The notes below the pieces were generated by a model. The model worked only from the letters and a program-made list of their open reading frames with translations, was not told the origin of the DNA and did not search any database. From the NCBI RefSeq assembly GCF_000165125.1, contig NZ_AEIU01000083.1, forward strand, positions 145,484-209,483: a stretch of DNA of 64,000 nt, in the 5' to 3' direction. Positions 46,993 through 56,955 of the stretch are shown here, piece by piece; within the stretch, counting starts at the first letter, position 1, and the number at the start of each line of letters is the position of its first letter. Position numbers and translations under genes: made by a program. This DNA comes from Vibrio caribbeanicus ATCC BAA-2122 (GTDB lineage: Bacteria; Pseudomonadota; Gammaproteobacteria; Enterobacterales; Vibrionaceae).

Positions 46993-48025
46993 ATGGACAA
47001 GGGTTTGGGTAGAGTGTATGAATGCTCTCTAAATCACGGATAAAATCTTCGGAGAGGGAGATTGTTAAGCTGTTAATATTAGCCTTTAGTTGAGATAAGG
47101 TGGTTGCCCCAATAATATTAGTAGCGACAAAAGGTTGAAGGTTTACAAAAGAGAGTGCCATTTGAGCCGGATCTAGCCTGTGATCTTTTGCCAACTCTAC
47201 ATACGCTTGAGTCGCTTTTATACCCTGTGGCGTAAAATAACGCTGAAAGCGCTCGTAAATAGAACAACGTGTACCATCTGGTTTTGCATTATTGAGATAT
47301 TTACCGCTCAAACAACCAAAAGCTAACGGTGAGTACGCGAGTAATTTAACTCCTTCATGATGGCTGATTTCTGATAATCCAATTTCAAAACTACGATTTA
47401 GTAGGTTATATGGGTTTTGAATTGAGATGATTCTTGGTAAATCATGTTTTTCCGCTAATCGAAGCAGCGTCATTACTCCCCATGGCGTCTCATTAGAAAC
47501 CCCGATATATCGAACTTTGCCTGCTTTAATAATTTCGGATAATGCCTCGAGTGTTTCGATTAATGAAACATCCTCATGCTGTTCGATATAAGGGTAATTT
47601 AAGGTGCCGAATGTATTGGTCTTTCTTTGAGGCCAATGTATCTGATACAAATCAATGTAATCGGTTTTTAGTCGGCGAAGGCTATCATCAATAGCGAGTT
47701 GAATGTTTCTTCTATTAAGTGACATATTGTCACGGATATAAGGGACATTGCGAGGTCCCGCTATTTTCGTGGCAAGTATGACTTTTTCTCTCTTTTGAGA
47801 TTTGGATAGCCAGTTGCCTATGTAGCTCTCGGTTAATCCTTGGGTTTGTTTTTGTGGCGGGACGGGGTACATTTCAGCAGTATCAATGAAATTGATACCG
47901 CGCTCAAATGCATAGTCTAACTGACTAGATGCGTCATTTTGATCGTTTTGCTCACCGTATGTCATTGAGCCTAAACCAATGTTACTCACTTCTAAAGTAG
48001 AGTGGGGTATCTTTACATATCGCAT
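46991..48025 (-). CDS. tas: Aldo/keto reductase Tas
   Basis: NADP(H)-dependent aldo/keto reductase of the Tas subfamily; E. coli Tas suppresses tyrosine auxotrophy. Seen: 'VSNIGLGSMTYGEQNDQNDA' at the N-terminus, the catalytic Asp-Tyr pair in 'INFIDTAEMYPVPPQ', Lys in 'VILATKIAGP' and His in 'YIDLYQIHWPQR'. I chose ATG 48025 (M-R-Y-V-K-I-P), 344 residues, since a start at 48115 adds an unrelated 30-residue lead. Located near mutH as in E. coli. Confidence 0.9.
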   Translation of the reverse strand: MRYVKIPHSTLEVSNIGLGSMTYGEQNDQNDASSQLDYAFERGINFIDTAEMYPVPPQKQTQGLTESYIGNWLSKSQKREKVILATKIAGPRNVPYIRDNMSLNRRNIQLAIDDSLRRLKTDYIDLYQIHWPQRKTNTFGTLNYPYIEQHEDVSLIETLEALSEIIKAGKVRYIGVSNETPWGVMTLLRLAEKHDLPRIISIQNPYNLLNRSFEIGLSEISHHEGVKLLAYSPLAFGCLSGKYLNNAKPDGTRCSIYERFQRYFTPQGIKATQAYVELAKDHRLDPAQMALSFVNLQPFVATNIIGATTLSQLKANINSLTISLSEDFIRDLESIHTLYPNPCP

Positions 48026-48146
48026 TAGTGATCCCTGTAGATATTTTGAAAGTGATCCTACTATATGGAATGTGAGTAACAAAAAATGTGAAACATTGCG
48101 CTTTATCTGTTTCAAAACATAAAATTGACGACGTTTGGAGGGATAT

Positions 48147-48458
48147 ATGCAAAAAAGTCAATTAGATAGGTGGATTCACGGTGAGCACGACGCTGATTTT
48201 ATTCCACCAAAGGTTTTTGTCATCGGATGTTCGGACTTGTCTCAGTATCTACTAGCTGTGGAATACAAGGATCAGATTGAGCCGATAAAGAAAAACGATG
48301 AGCCACTGCATTTCGACTCACTCGAGTTAGTCAAAGAAGAACTCATCCGGTTAGGCGTCGAGCAAGCTTTCTTGCGACTTCACAATGCCTACGACGAGTT
48401 TGGTGGTGGAGATGCTCCGCTTTACTATGATGAAGAGTTACCATTAACGCCGCACTAA
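48147..48458 (+). CDS. Uncharacterised 103-residue acidic protein (DUF6482-like)
   Basis: Begins '[20 protein letters not shown]' after a good GGAGGG site; ends '[10 protein letters not shown]'. No signal peptide or membrane helix; acidic, probably cytoplasmic. I recall similar proteins annotated DUF6482 beside mutH in vibrios, but the function is unknown. It is divergent from tas and its last four bases overlap the end of convergent mutH. Confidence 0.7.
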   Translation: MQKSQLDRWIHGEHDADFIPPKVFVIGCSDLSQYLLAVEYKDQIEPIKKNDEPLHFDSLELVKEELIRLGVEQAFLRLHNAYDEFGGGDAPLYYDEELPLTPH

Positions 48459-49120
48459 ATAAAGTGATTGGCTAGTATCTCTGCAGTAAACTGGGTTCGC
48501 AAATAAAACCCTCTCGGTAGGGCTTGTATGGTGCGTCCGCTCGTGCCGTACGCCCTTGTTCTTGCTCTGTTATTCGCAGCTTTTGGGCGTAGTTGCATCA
48601 CCTGTCCCATTCGAGCTGATATGGCGCTAACGTTACCTAGTGCAATGTGCTCCATTATCTCTTCCCAATCTGCTCTTAACATATCCTCCTCACGCTGTGA
48701 CGGGGTCCAGAGAAGCGGTGCACCCACTCTTCTCTCAGCTAAAGGAATTTCTCTTTCCCCTTCTACGGGGATCCATAGTACTTTAGAGAGCTTATGTCGT
48801 ACGTGGCTGTTTTCCCATGTCAGGCCATGTATGCCAACCAGTGGTGCCACCGAAACAAATGTTGTTTCAAGTGGCTTACCCGAATGACTGACTGGAATAG
48901 TCTTCAGCTCAATCCCTAATTCTGCAAAGTCTTGCTCTGGCCGGCTACCTGCTTGTGCTCCTAGATGCTTTTCTATTATTTGCCCCACCCATCCTTTATC
49001 ACGACGCAGGTCTTGCGGAACCGCAATACTGAGCTCATCGGCTAACTCTCTCAAACTAATACCTGAGATGTCTAATGCGCGGTTTAAAAGCTCTGTTTCT
49101 GATTTTGGTGCTGGTTTCAT
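48455..49120 (-). CDS. mutH: DNA mismatch repair endonuclease MutH
   Basis: Nicks the unmethylated strand at hemimethylated GATC during mismatch repair. Seen: the catalytic D-x6-E-x-K set in '[14 protein letters not shown]', and the C-terminal DNA-contact region '[14 protein letters not shown]'. 221 residues, close to E. coli MutH (229). Its presence implies Dam methylation, consistent with a vibrio. Upstream lies the inserted GH18-like gene rather than rppH directly. Confidence 0.94.
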   Translation of the reverse strand: MKPAPKSETELLNRALDISGISLRELADELSIAVPQDLRRDKGWVGQIIEKHLGAQAGSRPEQDFAELGIELKTIPVSHSGKPLETTFVSVAPLVGIHGLTWENSHVRHKLSKVLWIPVEGEREIPLAERRVGAPLLWTPSQREEDMLRADWEEIMEHIALGNVSAISARMGQVMQLRPKAANNRARTRAYGTSGRTIQALPRGFYLRTQFTAEILANHFI

Positions 49121-49261
49121 ATTAAATTAAGTGATTTCAGTTAGGGCAATACAATGGCTATTTATTATAACCTTAAATATGATCATAACTTGATACATGC
49201 CTCAAGGGAAGGTGTTGGCCTTTGCAGATATTAAGGTATGAGATATCGGAAAATAAAAGAT

Positions 49262-49303
49262 AGGCGTCATTTCTTCATGGGTTATTCCAAATGACGCCTT
49301 TTT
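49262..49303. terminator. Long hairpin between mutH and the GH18-like gene
   Basis: AGGCGTCATTT ... AAATGACGCCT, an 11-base perfect stem with a 16-base loop. On the plus strand TTTTT follows; on the minus strand the tail is TATCTTTTATTTT. The minus direction would end the GH18-like gene. The better plus-strand tail has no plus-strand gene in front of it. Confidence 0.65.
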
Positions 49304-49343
49304 CTATGCTCAAGCTGTTTGAGGCTATTTGAGAGTGATTATG

Positions 49344-51479
49344 TTACGGCATAAAGTCAAAGTAATCTGACTTAATTTTTTCTGCAACGTCCTGAACTTC
49401 ATTGGGCGTAAGAACACCGGGGCTTTTCCATGATTCCAACATCATTTTATTAATATAAAAATCAAAAATATCTGTTGCCTGATCTACTTCAAAATTTTCC
49501 ATGGGGCGATTTTCATCAGATATCAGCCTTTTATTAGCATTGGCATGGACCATTTGTAGAATAGTTGACTGGGGACTATCTAGATGCGCTTCTTTGAAAC
49601 TCTTAATTTCTTTTTTTAAGAGTTTTTTTCTCTCATCGTCTAATTTGACGTGCTTATATTCAATGGCCATGATATCACTTGTTTTTCTGCCTATGTACTG
49701 CGATATATGCTGTTGAAGCAGAGCATCTTTCATGTCGTGCTGCTTTAATTCCTTGATAGCATTTGTGACTGCATTCTGTATTGTGGGGTGCACACATTTT
49801 AGCTCGAGGCCTCTCCAGTCGTTTTGTATAAGCTCCTGCTTTGTATATTCACTAGGAGAAATAGAGTGGGCTTCACCATCATAGAACTGCTTAATTGAAG
49901 CGATATAGTCTTTTCCTTTTTCTTTTGCTAACGCTCTAAATTCATTTATTTTTTTACAGTGTTCTGGCGCGAAATTAGCTTGGTCGAATAGCATCATTTC
50001 GCGCATAAATTGAGTATCAGGAGAAAGGCTTTCCCTAACATCATGTATTCCGTCAATTTTATCGAGAGCTCTTTTTAGTGCGATTGTATCAGAGTAAGTT
50101 AAGGGTAAAGGGTAATTGGTAATAAGGTGCTTTAAGAAGTCGCTAATAGGATCTACGGAATAAGAATCTGGATCCTTAGTCGTATAATTTGCGCTTGACA
50201 CTCGGTTATTATATTTAGTGATATTTATAATGGAGTCATTAATAGGCTGTGGTTGCTTATGGGGCATTTCCTTGATTTTCACCGCGCTTTTGATGACGTC
50301 ATCCATTGCAAACATCTGATGTGTAACTTTATATCCGAGCCCTTCACGAGCTGCATTGTGATTGAGACCTGAATCTACGAAAACATCCCGAGTAAATAAC
50401 CCTCCCAAACCCTTATCATTCGAAAAGTTCGCTTTAACGGCTATCATACGAGGACTCTCTGTAGAGAAGTTTCGTTTATTTTGGATGTCAAAGATAAAAT
50501 CGAGATTGTGCTCTGAATCGGTTTTTAGCTCGTACTTTTGCGGCATGTCTTGGCTAAAGTTCATGCTATCGGTAATTTTGGGTACTTTATCTTTGTTGTT
50601 GGTCAAAGAATGTCCTTCTGTGAGATAGCTCATATTGGAATATTCTAGTTCCAAATTTTTAGCATCAATACCTGACCCTATAAGGTATTCGATAGCTTGA
50701 ATCGTAGACCAATGGTTATCTTGTGGAGAGAATATATTTGCGTGATGTTTGAGTTTTTTATCAGCTTTTAAGGAACTAAAATACCACTTGTCGACTTCAT
50801 AATTGAGTAGTTCTTTAATAACATCTGCTTCGTCTTGGTCTTTTGGTATTCCTGAAGCAATACTGATCGTTAAATTGATGTCATTACTTAATCCACGTAG
50901 TTCATCAATAAAACGCTGATATTTGTGACTGTCTGAGAAGGCTTCTTGGCCAAAGTCGATACTTATGTGATTAATAAATTTATATTGCTTGAGAAAAGAA
51001 CTTACAGAACCAAGTAACTTTTTATCACTGATCATGGACTTTGGAATGATGATTCCTACTCTATTGCCCGAAAGTTCAGATAGAGCCTTTAAACCGCCAA
51101 GTAACGGTCTGGATGGACTAAGATTCTCTTGGTGTACTTTGTCAGCTAGCCCACTCAGGCCTCTTATTTTCCCTACTTTTTTCTCTTCTCTGTTTAGTTC
51201 TATTATCGATACAAAAATGGTGTCATATTTTGCCAGTTCATTAAACTCAAAGTCGTTTGTTTGAAAGTAGCCCCGCTGATCAGACAAATATGCACTGAGT
51301 GTAGGTTTATCAATGTCTTTCTGATAGTGATTTAAATATTTTGCCCTATCAATAGCATGTAACATTGATATTTGGCTTTTTTGAATGCTTGCCTCTTTGT
51401 CAGTGGAAGACATACTGAATGATGATGCTGACAATATGAGCCCAACTAGAGAGGTAAGAAAAATGGTTATTTTTTTCAT
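49344..51479 (-). CDS. Secreted protein with a catalytically degenerate GH18 barrel and an unknown C-terminal half
   Basis: 711 residues. Signal peptide about 1-22 (KK, then ITIFLTSLVGLILSASS). Residues about 60-400 follow the GH18 TIM barrel: early strand 'LAKYDTIFVSIIELN', the strand carrying the DxxDxDxE motif, 'NLTISIASGIP', the helix-loop 'NHWSTIQAIEYLIGSGIDAK' and the late strand 'MIAVKANFSNDKGLGGLFTRD'. At the catalytic site the sequence reads INHISIDFG (residues 169-177): Asn, Ser and Gly replace the first Asp, second Asp and catalytic Glu. So it should not cleave chitin by the normal mechanism but could bind sugar. Residues about 400-711 are mostly helical, Lys/Glu-rich and unrecognised. 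It sits between mutH and rppH, usually neighbours, with no clear ribosome site. Secreted lectin-like or toxin-like protein is inference. Confidence 0.7.
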   Translation of the reverse strand: MKKITIFLTSLVGLILSASSFSMSSTDKEASIQKSQISMLHAIDRAKYLNHYQKDIDKPTLSAYLSDQRGYFQTNDFEFNELAKYDTIFVSIIELNREEKKVGKIRGLSGLADKVHQENLSPSRPLLGGLKALSELSGNRVGIIIPKSMISDKKLLGSVSSFLKQYKFINHISIDFGQEAFSDSHKYQRFIDELRGLSNDINLTISIASGIPKDQDEADVIKELLNYEVDKWYFSSLKADKKLKHHANIFSPQDNHWSTIQAIEYLIGSGIDAKNLELEYSNMSYLTEGHSLTNNKDKVPKITDSMNFSQDMPQKYELKTDSEHNLDFIFDIQNKRNFSTESPRMIAVKANFSNDKGLGGLFTRDVFVDSGLNHNAAREGLGYKVTHQMFAMDDVIKSAVKIKEMPHKQPQPINDSIINITKYNNRVSSANYTTKDPDSYSVDPISDFLKHLITNYPLPLTYSDTIALKRALDKIDGIHDVRESLSPDTQFMREMMLFDQANFAPEHCKKINEFRALAKEKGKDYIASIKQFYDGEAHSISPSEYTKQELIQNDWRGLELKCVHPTIQNAVTNAIKELKQHDMKDALLQQHISQYIGRKTSDIMAIEYKHVKLDDERKKLLKKEIKSFKEAHLDSPQSTILQMVHANANKRLISDENRPMENFEVDQATDIFDFYINKMMLESWKSPGVLTPNEVQDVAEKIKSDYFDFMP

Positions 51480-52198
51480 AAACGATCGATTTTGTTATTT
51501 AAGATGAGGCTGTTAGTTTAGTTATAGATGAGTCAATATTCTTTTACTTATTGATATATATAAGTATTCTTTATAAATCTAGCTTTAATTAGTAGCTAGA
51601 TTTTCTGCCATTTGAATGGAATCAAATGGAGATCTCTTAAATTGAGCCTGATCCAAAAGTGTTTAGGTAAGATCATTTGTCTTCAGTTATCCACAGAGAG
51701 TGAAAAATGGGTGTGAATTTATTTTTCTGTATGAATAAACAGTGCTTTAACTTTGCATTTTGTACTATTTCTCTGTTGAATTTACAAATTTACAGTTAAT
51801 AGATGTGGATAACAAAATCATTGATGGATCTTTGACCTATGTTTTGTTATCAACTTTTTTTTACTTTTCATGAAAAGACTTAAAATAAAATGGTGATTTA
51901 AGTGTATGTTATTAATGTTGTTTTCTTATCTTTCTTTTGTTTTTGATCTGGTGTTCTCATTTTTGTTGGGAGCTAAAGATCACTTTTTCTAAGATTTTTC
52001 ACAAGTTTATACACAGAAAAGGTGTATAAATGTGGTCTGTGTCTCATTGGGTTGTGGGCAACTATGTATTGGATTAAAAGTTATCCATAATAAAGCCATT
52101 TAGATTGAATAGCTCTCATCTATGTAAGACTTCGTTTGCTCCTGTTTTGGATCTGTGGAAAAATCAGTGTAATTATAGATTTGAATAGAGGTTGGCCA
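51480..52198. promoter_or_regulatory. AT-rich gap with a cluster of DnaA boxes (DARS2-like)
   Basis: About 720 bases without a gene upstream of rppH. Boxes on the 9-base DnaA pattern: TTATCCACA at 51687 (perfect), its reverse complement at 51804 (perfect), then three packed together at 51995 (TTTTTCACA), 52007 (TTATACACA) and 52021 (reverse, one mismatch), and TTATCCATA at 52081 (one mismatch). Seven GATC sites lie in the same stretch. E. coli DARS2, which recharges DnaA with ATP, is next to mutH and has a core of three close DnaA boxes (from memory). A replication origin is unlikely at this place in the chromosome. Promoters of rppH and the GH18-like gene must also be here. Confidence 0.55.
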
Positions 52199-52711
52199 GT
52201 GATAGATGGCGAGGGTTACCGCTTAAATGTGGGGATTGTAATCTGTAACAGCCATGGTCAGGTCTTCTGGGCTAAAAGGTATGGGCAGCATTCTTGGCAG
52301 TTCCCTCAGGGTGGTATCGATGAGGGCGAAACTCCTGAGCAAGCCATGTTTAGAGAGTTGTATGAGGAAGTCGGCCTCACATCGAGCGATGTTAAGGTGG
52401 TCGCAACTAGCCGCCATTGGCTAAGATATAAATTACCCAAACGGCTCGTACGCTGGGATTCCAAACCCGTTTGTATTGGCCAAAAACAGAAGTGGTTTTT
52501 GTTACGTCTTGATTGTGATGAGTCAAACATCAATATGCAGCGCGGTAAATCACCTGAGTTCGATGGCTGGCGATGGGTGAGTTATTGGTATCCTGTTCGT
52601 CAGGTTGTTTCTTTTAAACGAGATGTATATCGACGGGCGATGAAAGAATTTGCTTCGGTGGCAATGCCCTTTAAACAAAGAAAAACAAAAGGTAAGCGTA
52701 AAAGAGGATAA
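52199..52711 (+). CDS. rppH: RNA pyrophosphohydrolase RppH
   Basis: Nudix hydrolase removing pyrophosphate from mRNA 5' ends to start decay. Seen: Nudix box '[23 protein letters not shown]' spread over about residues 38-60, and '[20 protein letters not shown]' typical of RppH. I chose GTG 52199 (V-I-D-G-E-G-Y-R), with GAGG seven bases upstream, giving 170 residues and the normal RppH N-terminus. Ends two bases before ptsP. Confidence 0.94.
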   Translation: MIDGEGYRLNVGIVICNSHGQVFWAKRYGQHSWQFPQGGIDEGETPEQAMFRELYEEVGLTSSDVKVVATSRHWLRYKLPKRLVRWDSKPVCIGQKQKWFLLRLDCDESNINMQRGKSPEFDGWRWVSYWYPVRQVVSFKRDVYRRAMKEFASVAMPFKQRKTKGKRKRG

Positions 52712-52713
52712 TT

Positions 52714-54960
52714 ATGCTTTCTCAGCTAAGAGAGATTGTTGAACAAGTTTCGAAAGTTTATGAAGTACATCAGGCACTCGATATCTTGGTCAGTGAGACA
52801 TGCAGTGCAATGAATGTCGATTGTTGTACTGTGTACTTAGCAAATGATGAAAAGCAGCGTTTGGAGCTGATGGCGACCAAAGGGCTCAAGTTTCATCAAG
52901 AGGAGATCCATATCAATTTTGGTGAGGGCTTGGTTGGGCTGGTTAAACGTATAGAAGAGCCGCTTAACTTGGCTGAGGCATCAAAACACCCGGACTTTAA
53001 ATTTTTCTCTCAACTGGGCGAAGATATCTATCAAAGCTTTCTGGGGACACCGATTATTTACCGCAAAAAAGTCCTCGGTGTCTTAGTGGTACAGCAGAAA
53101 TCTCCACGATTATTTAGTGAAATAGAGGAGTCATTTCTTGTCACTCTTTCAGCACAGATTGCGGTTATTATTGCTCATGCGCAAACTCAAGGTAATTGGT
53201 TATTAGAGAAAAACCATTCTGCTTTACATGGTATTCCTGCTTCGTCCGGTGTAGCAATTGGTGATTTATGGTGGGATGATACACATCCTAGCTTGGATGA
53301 TGTTTGTCCAGCATCAACATTAGATATTGCTCAAGAGCAGGAGTGGCTGCTATTAGCGCTTGAAGATGCGTTGAATGATTTTCGCCGATTGAGAAAAAAA
53401 CTCGACAGTGAAATTAACAAAGAAGCTCTGGCTATCTTTGATTTGTTTACACACTTGTTAAATGATCCCATGTTACGTAAGGATTTAAAGTCCAAAATTC
53501 AAAAAGGCAATCGTGCTGATTGGGCTTTACGACAGGTTATTGAATCATACTCCAATCGTTTTGCCAGTATGTCTGATGTGTATCTTCGCGAGCGTGCACA
53601 AGATTTAAGAGAGCTTGGTCAAAGGTTGCTGTTTTTTCTTCATAACAGTGAGCCTAGTCAACAGACATTCAACCAGCCTGTTATTTTGGTTGTCAGAGAG
53701 CTATCTGCAAGTTTACTTGCCACACTACCTAAAGATAAAATTTTAGCGGTCATTGCTTTAGAAGGGGCCGCTAACTCTCATGCTGCAATACTAGCTCGAG
53801 CGCTTGGAATCCCGACTGTTTTAGATATTAAGCTTAATTTAGATGATGTAAATGGACAAAAAGCGATAGTCGATGGGTATAGCGGTAAAGTTATTGTTTG
53901 TCCCTCGCAACAATTACTAAATGAGTACCAAGAGCTATTAAAAGAAGAAATAGAATTAGCTGATAAAGTCCAAAAGGGGTTAGGGGAACCGACGTTAACC
54001 AAAGACAAAAAACGTATTGAGGTTATGTTGAATTCTGGGCTTAGCTCTGACAATAATACCTCGATTAATCAAAGTGTTGATGGAGTCGGGCTTTATCGCA
54101 CAGAAATTTCTTTTTTGTTAATTCATCGTTTCCCTTCAGAAGAAGAACAGGTACAGCAATATCAAACAGTGCTTGAGCGTTATCCCTCAAAACAAGTGGT
54201 AATGCGCACATTGGATGTGGGGGGAGATAAGCCTTTACCCTATTTACCTATCGAAGAGGATAATCCATTTTTGGGGTGGCGTGGTATTCGCTTTACTTTA
54301 GATCATCCTGATATCTTTCTGATGCAGGTTCGTGCAATGATGAGAGCAAGCTCTGGACATGAAAATTTGAGTATCTTGTTGCCTATGATTTCAGGGTCTC
54401 AAGAGCTTGATGACGCTATTGCTCTTATCAAGAGGGCATTTAGTGAAGTTTGTCAGCTTGATGGTAATATCAAAATGCCCAAAATCGGCATTATGGTTGA
54501 AGTGCCATCAATGGTGTATTTATTACCTTTCGTGGCAGATAAAATCGACTTTGTCTCCGTTGGTAGTAATGATTTAACCCAGTATCTATTAGCGGTTGAT
54601 AGAAACAACTCGCGCGTTTCAGATGTATATGAGTTAATGCATCCCTCTGTAATAATGGCGCTCAATCATATTCGAGCTCTTTGTGAACAATTTAAGCTTC
54701 CAGTATGTATATGTGGTGAAATTGCAGGAGATCCTATGGGAGCACTTTTAATGGTAGGGCTTGGCTATCGAAGTTTGAGTATGAATACGTCAAATGTGGC
54801 TAAAATAAAGTATCTTTTACGCCATACTGAAACGCAAGAGTTAGAGTCACTTGCTGCAAAAGCCTTGAAAAAACCGTACGGAAAAGACATTGATAGAATG
54901 ATGCGTACTTTTCTTGAACAAAAAGGTTTTGCTGGCTTTATTCGTGCTGGTAATAAATAG
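52714..54960 (+). CDS. ptsP: Nitrogen-PTS enzyme I PtsP (EI-Ntr)
   Basis: Phosphoenolpyruvate-dependent first enzyme of the nitrogen-related phosphotransferase chain (to NPr and EIIA-Ntr). Seen: N-terminal GAF domain (about 1-165), the phospho-His site in 'ALEGAANSHAAILARALGIP', PEP-binding region 'NPFLGWRGIRFTLDHP', 'FVSVGSNDLTQYLLAVDR' and the active-site Cys in 'PVCICGEIAGDP'. 748 residues, full length. rppH-ptsP is a conserved pair. Confidence 0.95.
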   Translation: MLSQLREIVEQVSKVYEVHQALDILVSETCSAMNVDCCTVYLANDEKQRLELMATKGLKFHQEEIHINFGEGLVGLVKRIEEPLNLAEASKHPDFKFFSQLGEDIYQSFLGTPIIYRKKVLGVLVVQQKSPRLFSEIEESFLVTLSAQIAVIIAHAQTQGNWLLEKNHSALHGIPASSGVAIGDLWWDDTHPSLDDVCPASTLDIAQEQEWLLLALEDALNDFRRLRKKLDSEINKEALAIFDLFTHLLNDPMLRKDLKSKIQKGNRADWALRQVIESYSNRFASMSDVYLRERAQDLRELGQRLLFFLHNSEPSQQTFNQPVILVVRELSASLLATLPKDKILAVIALEGAANSHAAILARALGIPTVLDIKLNLDDVNGQKAIVDGYSGKVIVCPSQQLLNEYQELLKEEIELADKVQKGLGEPTLTKDKKRIEVMLNSGLSSDNNTSINQSVDGVGLYRTEISFLLIHRFPSEEEQVQQYQTVLERYPSKQVVMRTLDVGGDKPLPYLPIEEDNPFLGWRGIRFTLDHPDIFLMQVRAMMRASSGHENLSILLPMISGSQELDDAIALIKRAFSEVCQLDGNIKMPKIGIMVEVPSMVYLLPFVADKIDFVSVGSNDLTQYLLAVDRNNSRVSDVYELMHPSVIMALNHIRALCEQFKLPVCICGEIAGDPMGALLMVGLGYRSLSMNTSNVAKIKYLLRHTETQELESLAAKALKKPYGKDIDRMMRTFLEQKGFAGFIRAGNK

Positions 54961-55217
54961 GTTTTGTTGTTCCGAATAATTACAGTAGAATCATAGGTAA
55001 CTCACAGCATCAAAGTATCTTATCGATAGTGGCTCTAATGAGTGTTCTAAGTCGATGAAAAACATGAATAGCAACATGAATTTCGTAGCTCAAAGAGGAT
55101 TCACTTCGATAACTTCCTTCGTCTTTTAATGTGTGCGTGTTGGAACTATGTCGCTATAGAGAGTTCTTACATTATAATTTTCGCGGTTTACCTCAATTTT
55201 TAAGAGTACAAATTAGT

Positions 55218-56039
55218 ATGCCTCAAGAATACCTTACCTTTCCCAATATTGATCCTGTGCTGGTATCGATAGGTCCTTTGTCTATCCGTTGGTATGGCCT
55301 CATGTATTTGGTCGGCTTTGCGTTTGCGTTATGGTTAGCAAACCGAAGAGCAGATAAGCCCGGTAGCGGTTGGACTCGTGAGCAGGTCTCAGATCTGCTA
55401 TTTGCAGGCTTCCTTGGTGTTGTCATCGGGGGACGAGTCGGATATGTGCTTTTTTATAATTTCGACCTTTTCCTTCAAGACCCTTTGTACCTTTTTAAGG
55501 TCTGGACTGGGGGAATGTCTTTTCACGGTGGCCTTCTTGGTGTTATAGCCGCTATGTTTTGGTATGCGAGGAAAAATCATCGAGCTTTCTTTGAAATTGC
55601 CGACTATGTCGCCCCTCTTGTACCCTTTGGATTAGGCGTAGGGCGTTTGGGGAATTTTATGAATGGTGAGCTTTGGGGACGCGTTACTGATGTTCCATGG
55701 GCGATGGTTTTTCCAAATGGTGGTCCATTCCCGCGCCATCCCTCGCAACTTTATGAGATGCTGTTAGAAGGCATTGTTTTGTTTATTATATTAAACATTT
55801 TTATTAAAAAATCCCGTCCTCTTGGTGCCGTATCAGGATTATTCCTCATTGGCTACGGCAGTTTTCGCTTCCTCGTAGAATACGTGCGTGAGCCTGACCA
55901 ACAACTTGGTTTGTTCGGTGGGTTTATTTCAATGGGACAGATTTTATCATTGCCTATGATCATTCTTGGTATTTTGATGATGGTGTGGGCCTATAAGCGT
56001 GGGGTTTACACATCAATACAACCAGAAAAATCAAAGTAA
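55218..56039 (+). CDS. lgt: Prolipoprotein diacylglyceryl transferase Lgt
   Basis: Inner-membrane enzyme adding diacylglycerol to lipobox cysteines. Seen: seven hydrophobic segments and the signature '[19 protein letters not shown]' with the catalytic Arg, plus '[14 protein letters not shown]'. I chose ATG 55218 (M-P-Q-E-Y-L-T-F-P), 273 residues; a longer in-frame start at 55131 adds residues outside the family. thyA follows after ten bases. Confidence 0.94.
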   Translation: MPQEYLTFPNIDPVLVSIGPLSIRWYGLMYLVGFAFALWLANRRADKPGSGWTREQVSDLLFAGFLGVVIGGRVGYVLFYNFDLFLQDPLYLFKVWTGGMSFHGGLLGVIAAMFWYARKNHRAFFEIADYVAPLVPFGLGVGRLGNFMNGELWGRVTDVPWAMVFPNGGPFPRHPSQLYEMLLEGIVLFIILNIFIKKSRPLGAVSGLFLIGYGSFRFLVEYVREPDQQLGLFGGFISMGQILSLPMIILGILMMVWAYKRGVYTSIQPEKSK

Positions 56040-56049
56040 GGGTAGTAAA

Positions 56050-56901
56050 GTGAGACAATACTTAGATTTATGTCAGCGTATCGTTCAGCACGGAGAGTGG
56101 ATTGAAAATGAGCGCACCGGCAAACGCTGCCTGACGGTTATTAATGCAGATCTAACTTATGATGTGGCTAACCATCAATTTCCTCTTGTGACCACCCGTA
56201 AAAGTTATTGGAAAGCGGCTGTTGCTGAGTTATTGGGGTACATTCGTGGCTATGATAATGCCGAAGATTTTCGTAAATTGGGAACGAAAACTTGGGATGC
56301 GAATGCTAACCAAAACGAGGCTTGGCTCAAAAACGCCTACCGAAAAGGTTCCGATGATATGGGAAGGGTGTACGGTGTCCAAGGAAGAGCTTGGGCAAAA
56401 CCTGATGGTGGTCATATCGATCAATTGCGCAAAATTATTGAAGATTTAGCGCGTGGTGTAGATGATCGAGGCGAAATTCTCAACTTTTATAATCCCGGCG
56501 AGTTTCACATGGGGTGTTTGCGTCCTTGTATGTACAGTCACCACTTTTCATTATTAGGTGATACTCTGTATTTAAATAGTACTCAACGCTCGTGTGATGT
56601 CCCACTTGGACTCAATTTTAATATGGTTCAGGTCTATGCATTTCTTGCGATAGTAGCTCAAATTACGGGTAAGAAAGCAGGTCAGGCGTATCATAAGATA
56701 GTTAATGCTCACATTTATGAAGACCAATTGGAATTAATGCGTGATGTGCAGCTTAAGCGTGAGCCATTTAAGGCACCAAGTTTTCAGATTAACCCTGATA
56801 TTAAATCTCTCGAGGATTTGGAAACTTGGGTCACATTAGATGACTTTTCGGTTGAAGGGTATGAACATCACGAGCCGATCCAGTATCCATTTTCGGTGTG
56901 A
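56050..56901 (+). CDS. thyA: Thymidylate synthase ThyA
   Basis: Makes dTMP from dUMP with methylene-tetrahydrofolate. Seen: catalytic Cys in '[20 protein letters not shown]', dUMP-binding '[13 protein letters not shown]' and 'YQIN'-type C-terminal residues. 283 residues from GTG 56050 (V-R-Q-Y-L-D-L), with GGTAG upstream. lgt-thyA is a conserved gammaproteobacterial pair. A bidirectional terminator follows. Confidence 0.95.
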   Translation: MRQYLDLCQRIVQHGEWIENERTGKRCLTVINADLTYDVANHQFPLVTTRKSYWKAAVAELLGYIRGYDNAEDFRKLGTKTWDANANQNEAWLKNAYRKGSDDMGRVYGVQGRAWAKPDGGHIDQLRKIIEDLARGVDDRGEILNFYNPGEFHMGCLRPCMYSHHFSLLGDTLYLNSTQRSCDVPLGLNFNMVQVYAFLAIVAQITGKKAGQAYHKIVNAHIYEDQLELMRDVQLKREPFKAPSFQINPDIKSLEDLETWVTLDDFSVEGYEHHEPIQYPFSV

Positions 56902-56916
56902 TTAAACCAGAGAAGA

Positions 56917-56946
56917 GAAAAAGCCCACACTATTGTGGGCTTTTTC
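56917..56946. terminator. Bidirectional terminator between thyA and nptA
   Basis: AAAAAGCCCACA-CTAT-TGTGGGCTTTTT, with T-runs on both strands, between convergent genes. Confidence 0.9.
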
Positions 56947-56955
56947 TCTTTTTGT

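Noticed and set aside
49501-49716. Plus-strand frame inside the GH18-like gene with a hydrophobic, Cys-rich translation
   Set aside because: It is the mirror of Lys/Glu-rich codons on the coding strand; no ribosome site.
51480-52198. A chromosomal or plasmid replication origin, from DnaA boxes and AT-richness
   Set aside because: No rctB, dnaA, gidA or rep gene nearby; flanking genes are stable housekeeping genes. A DARS-type locus fits better.
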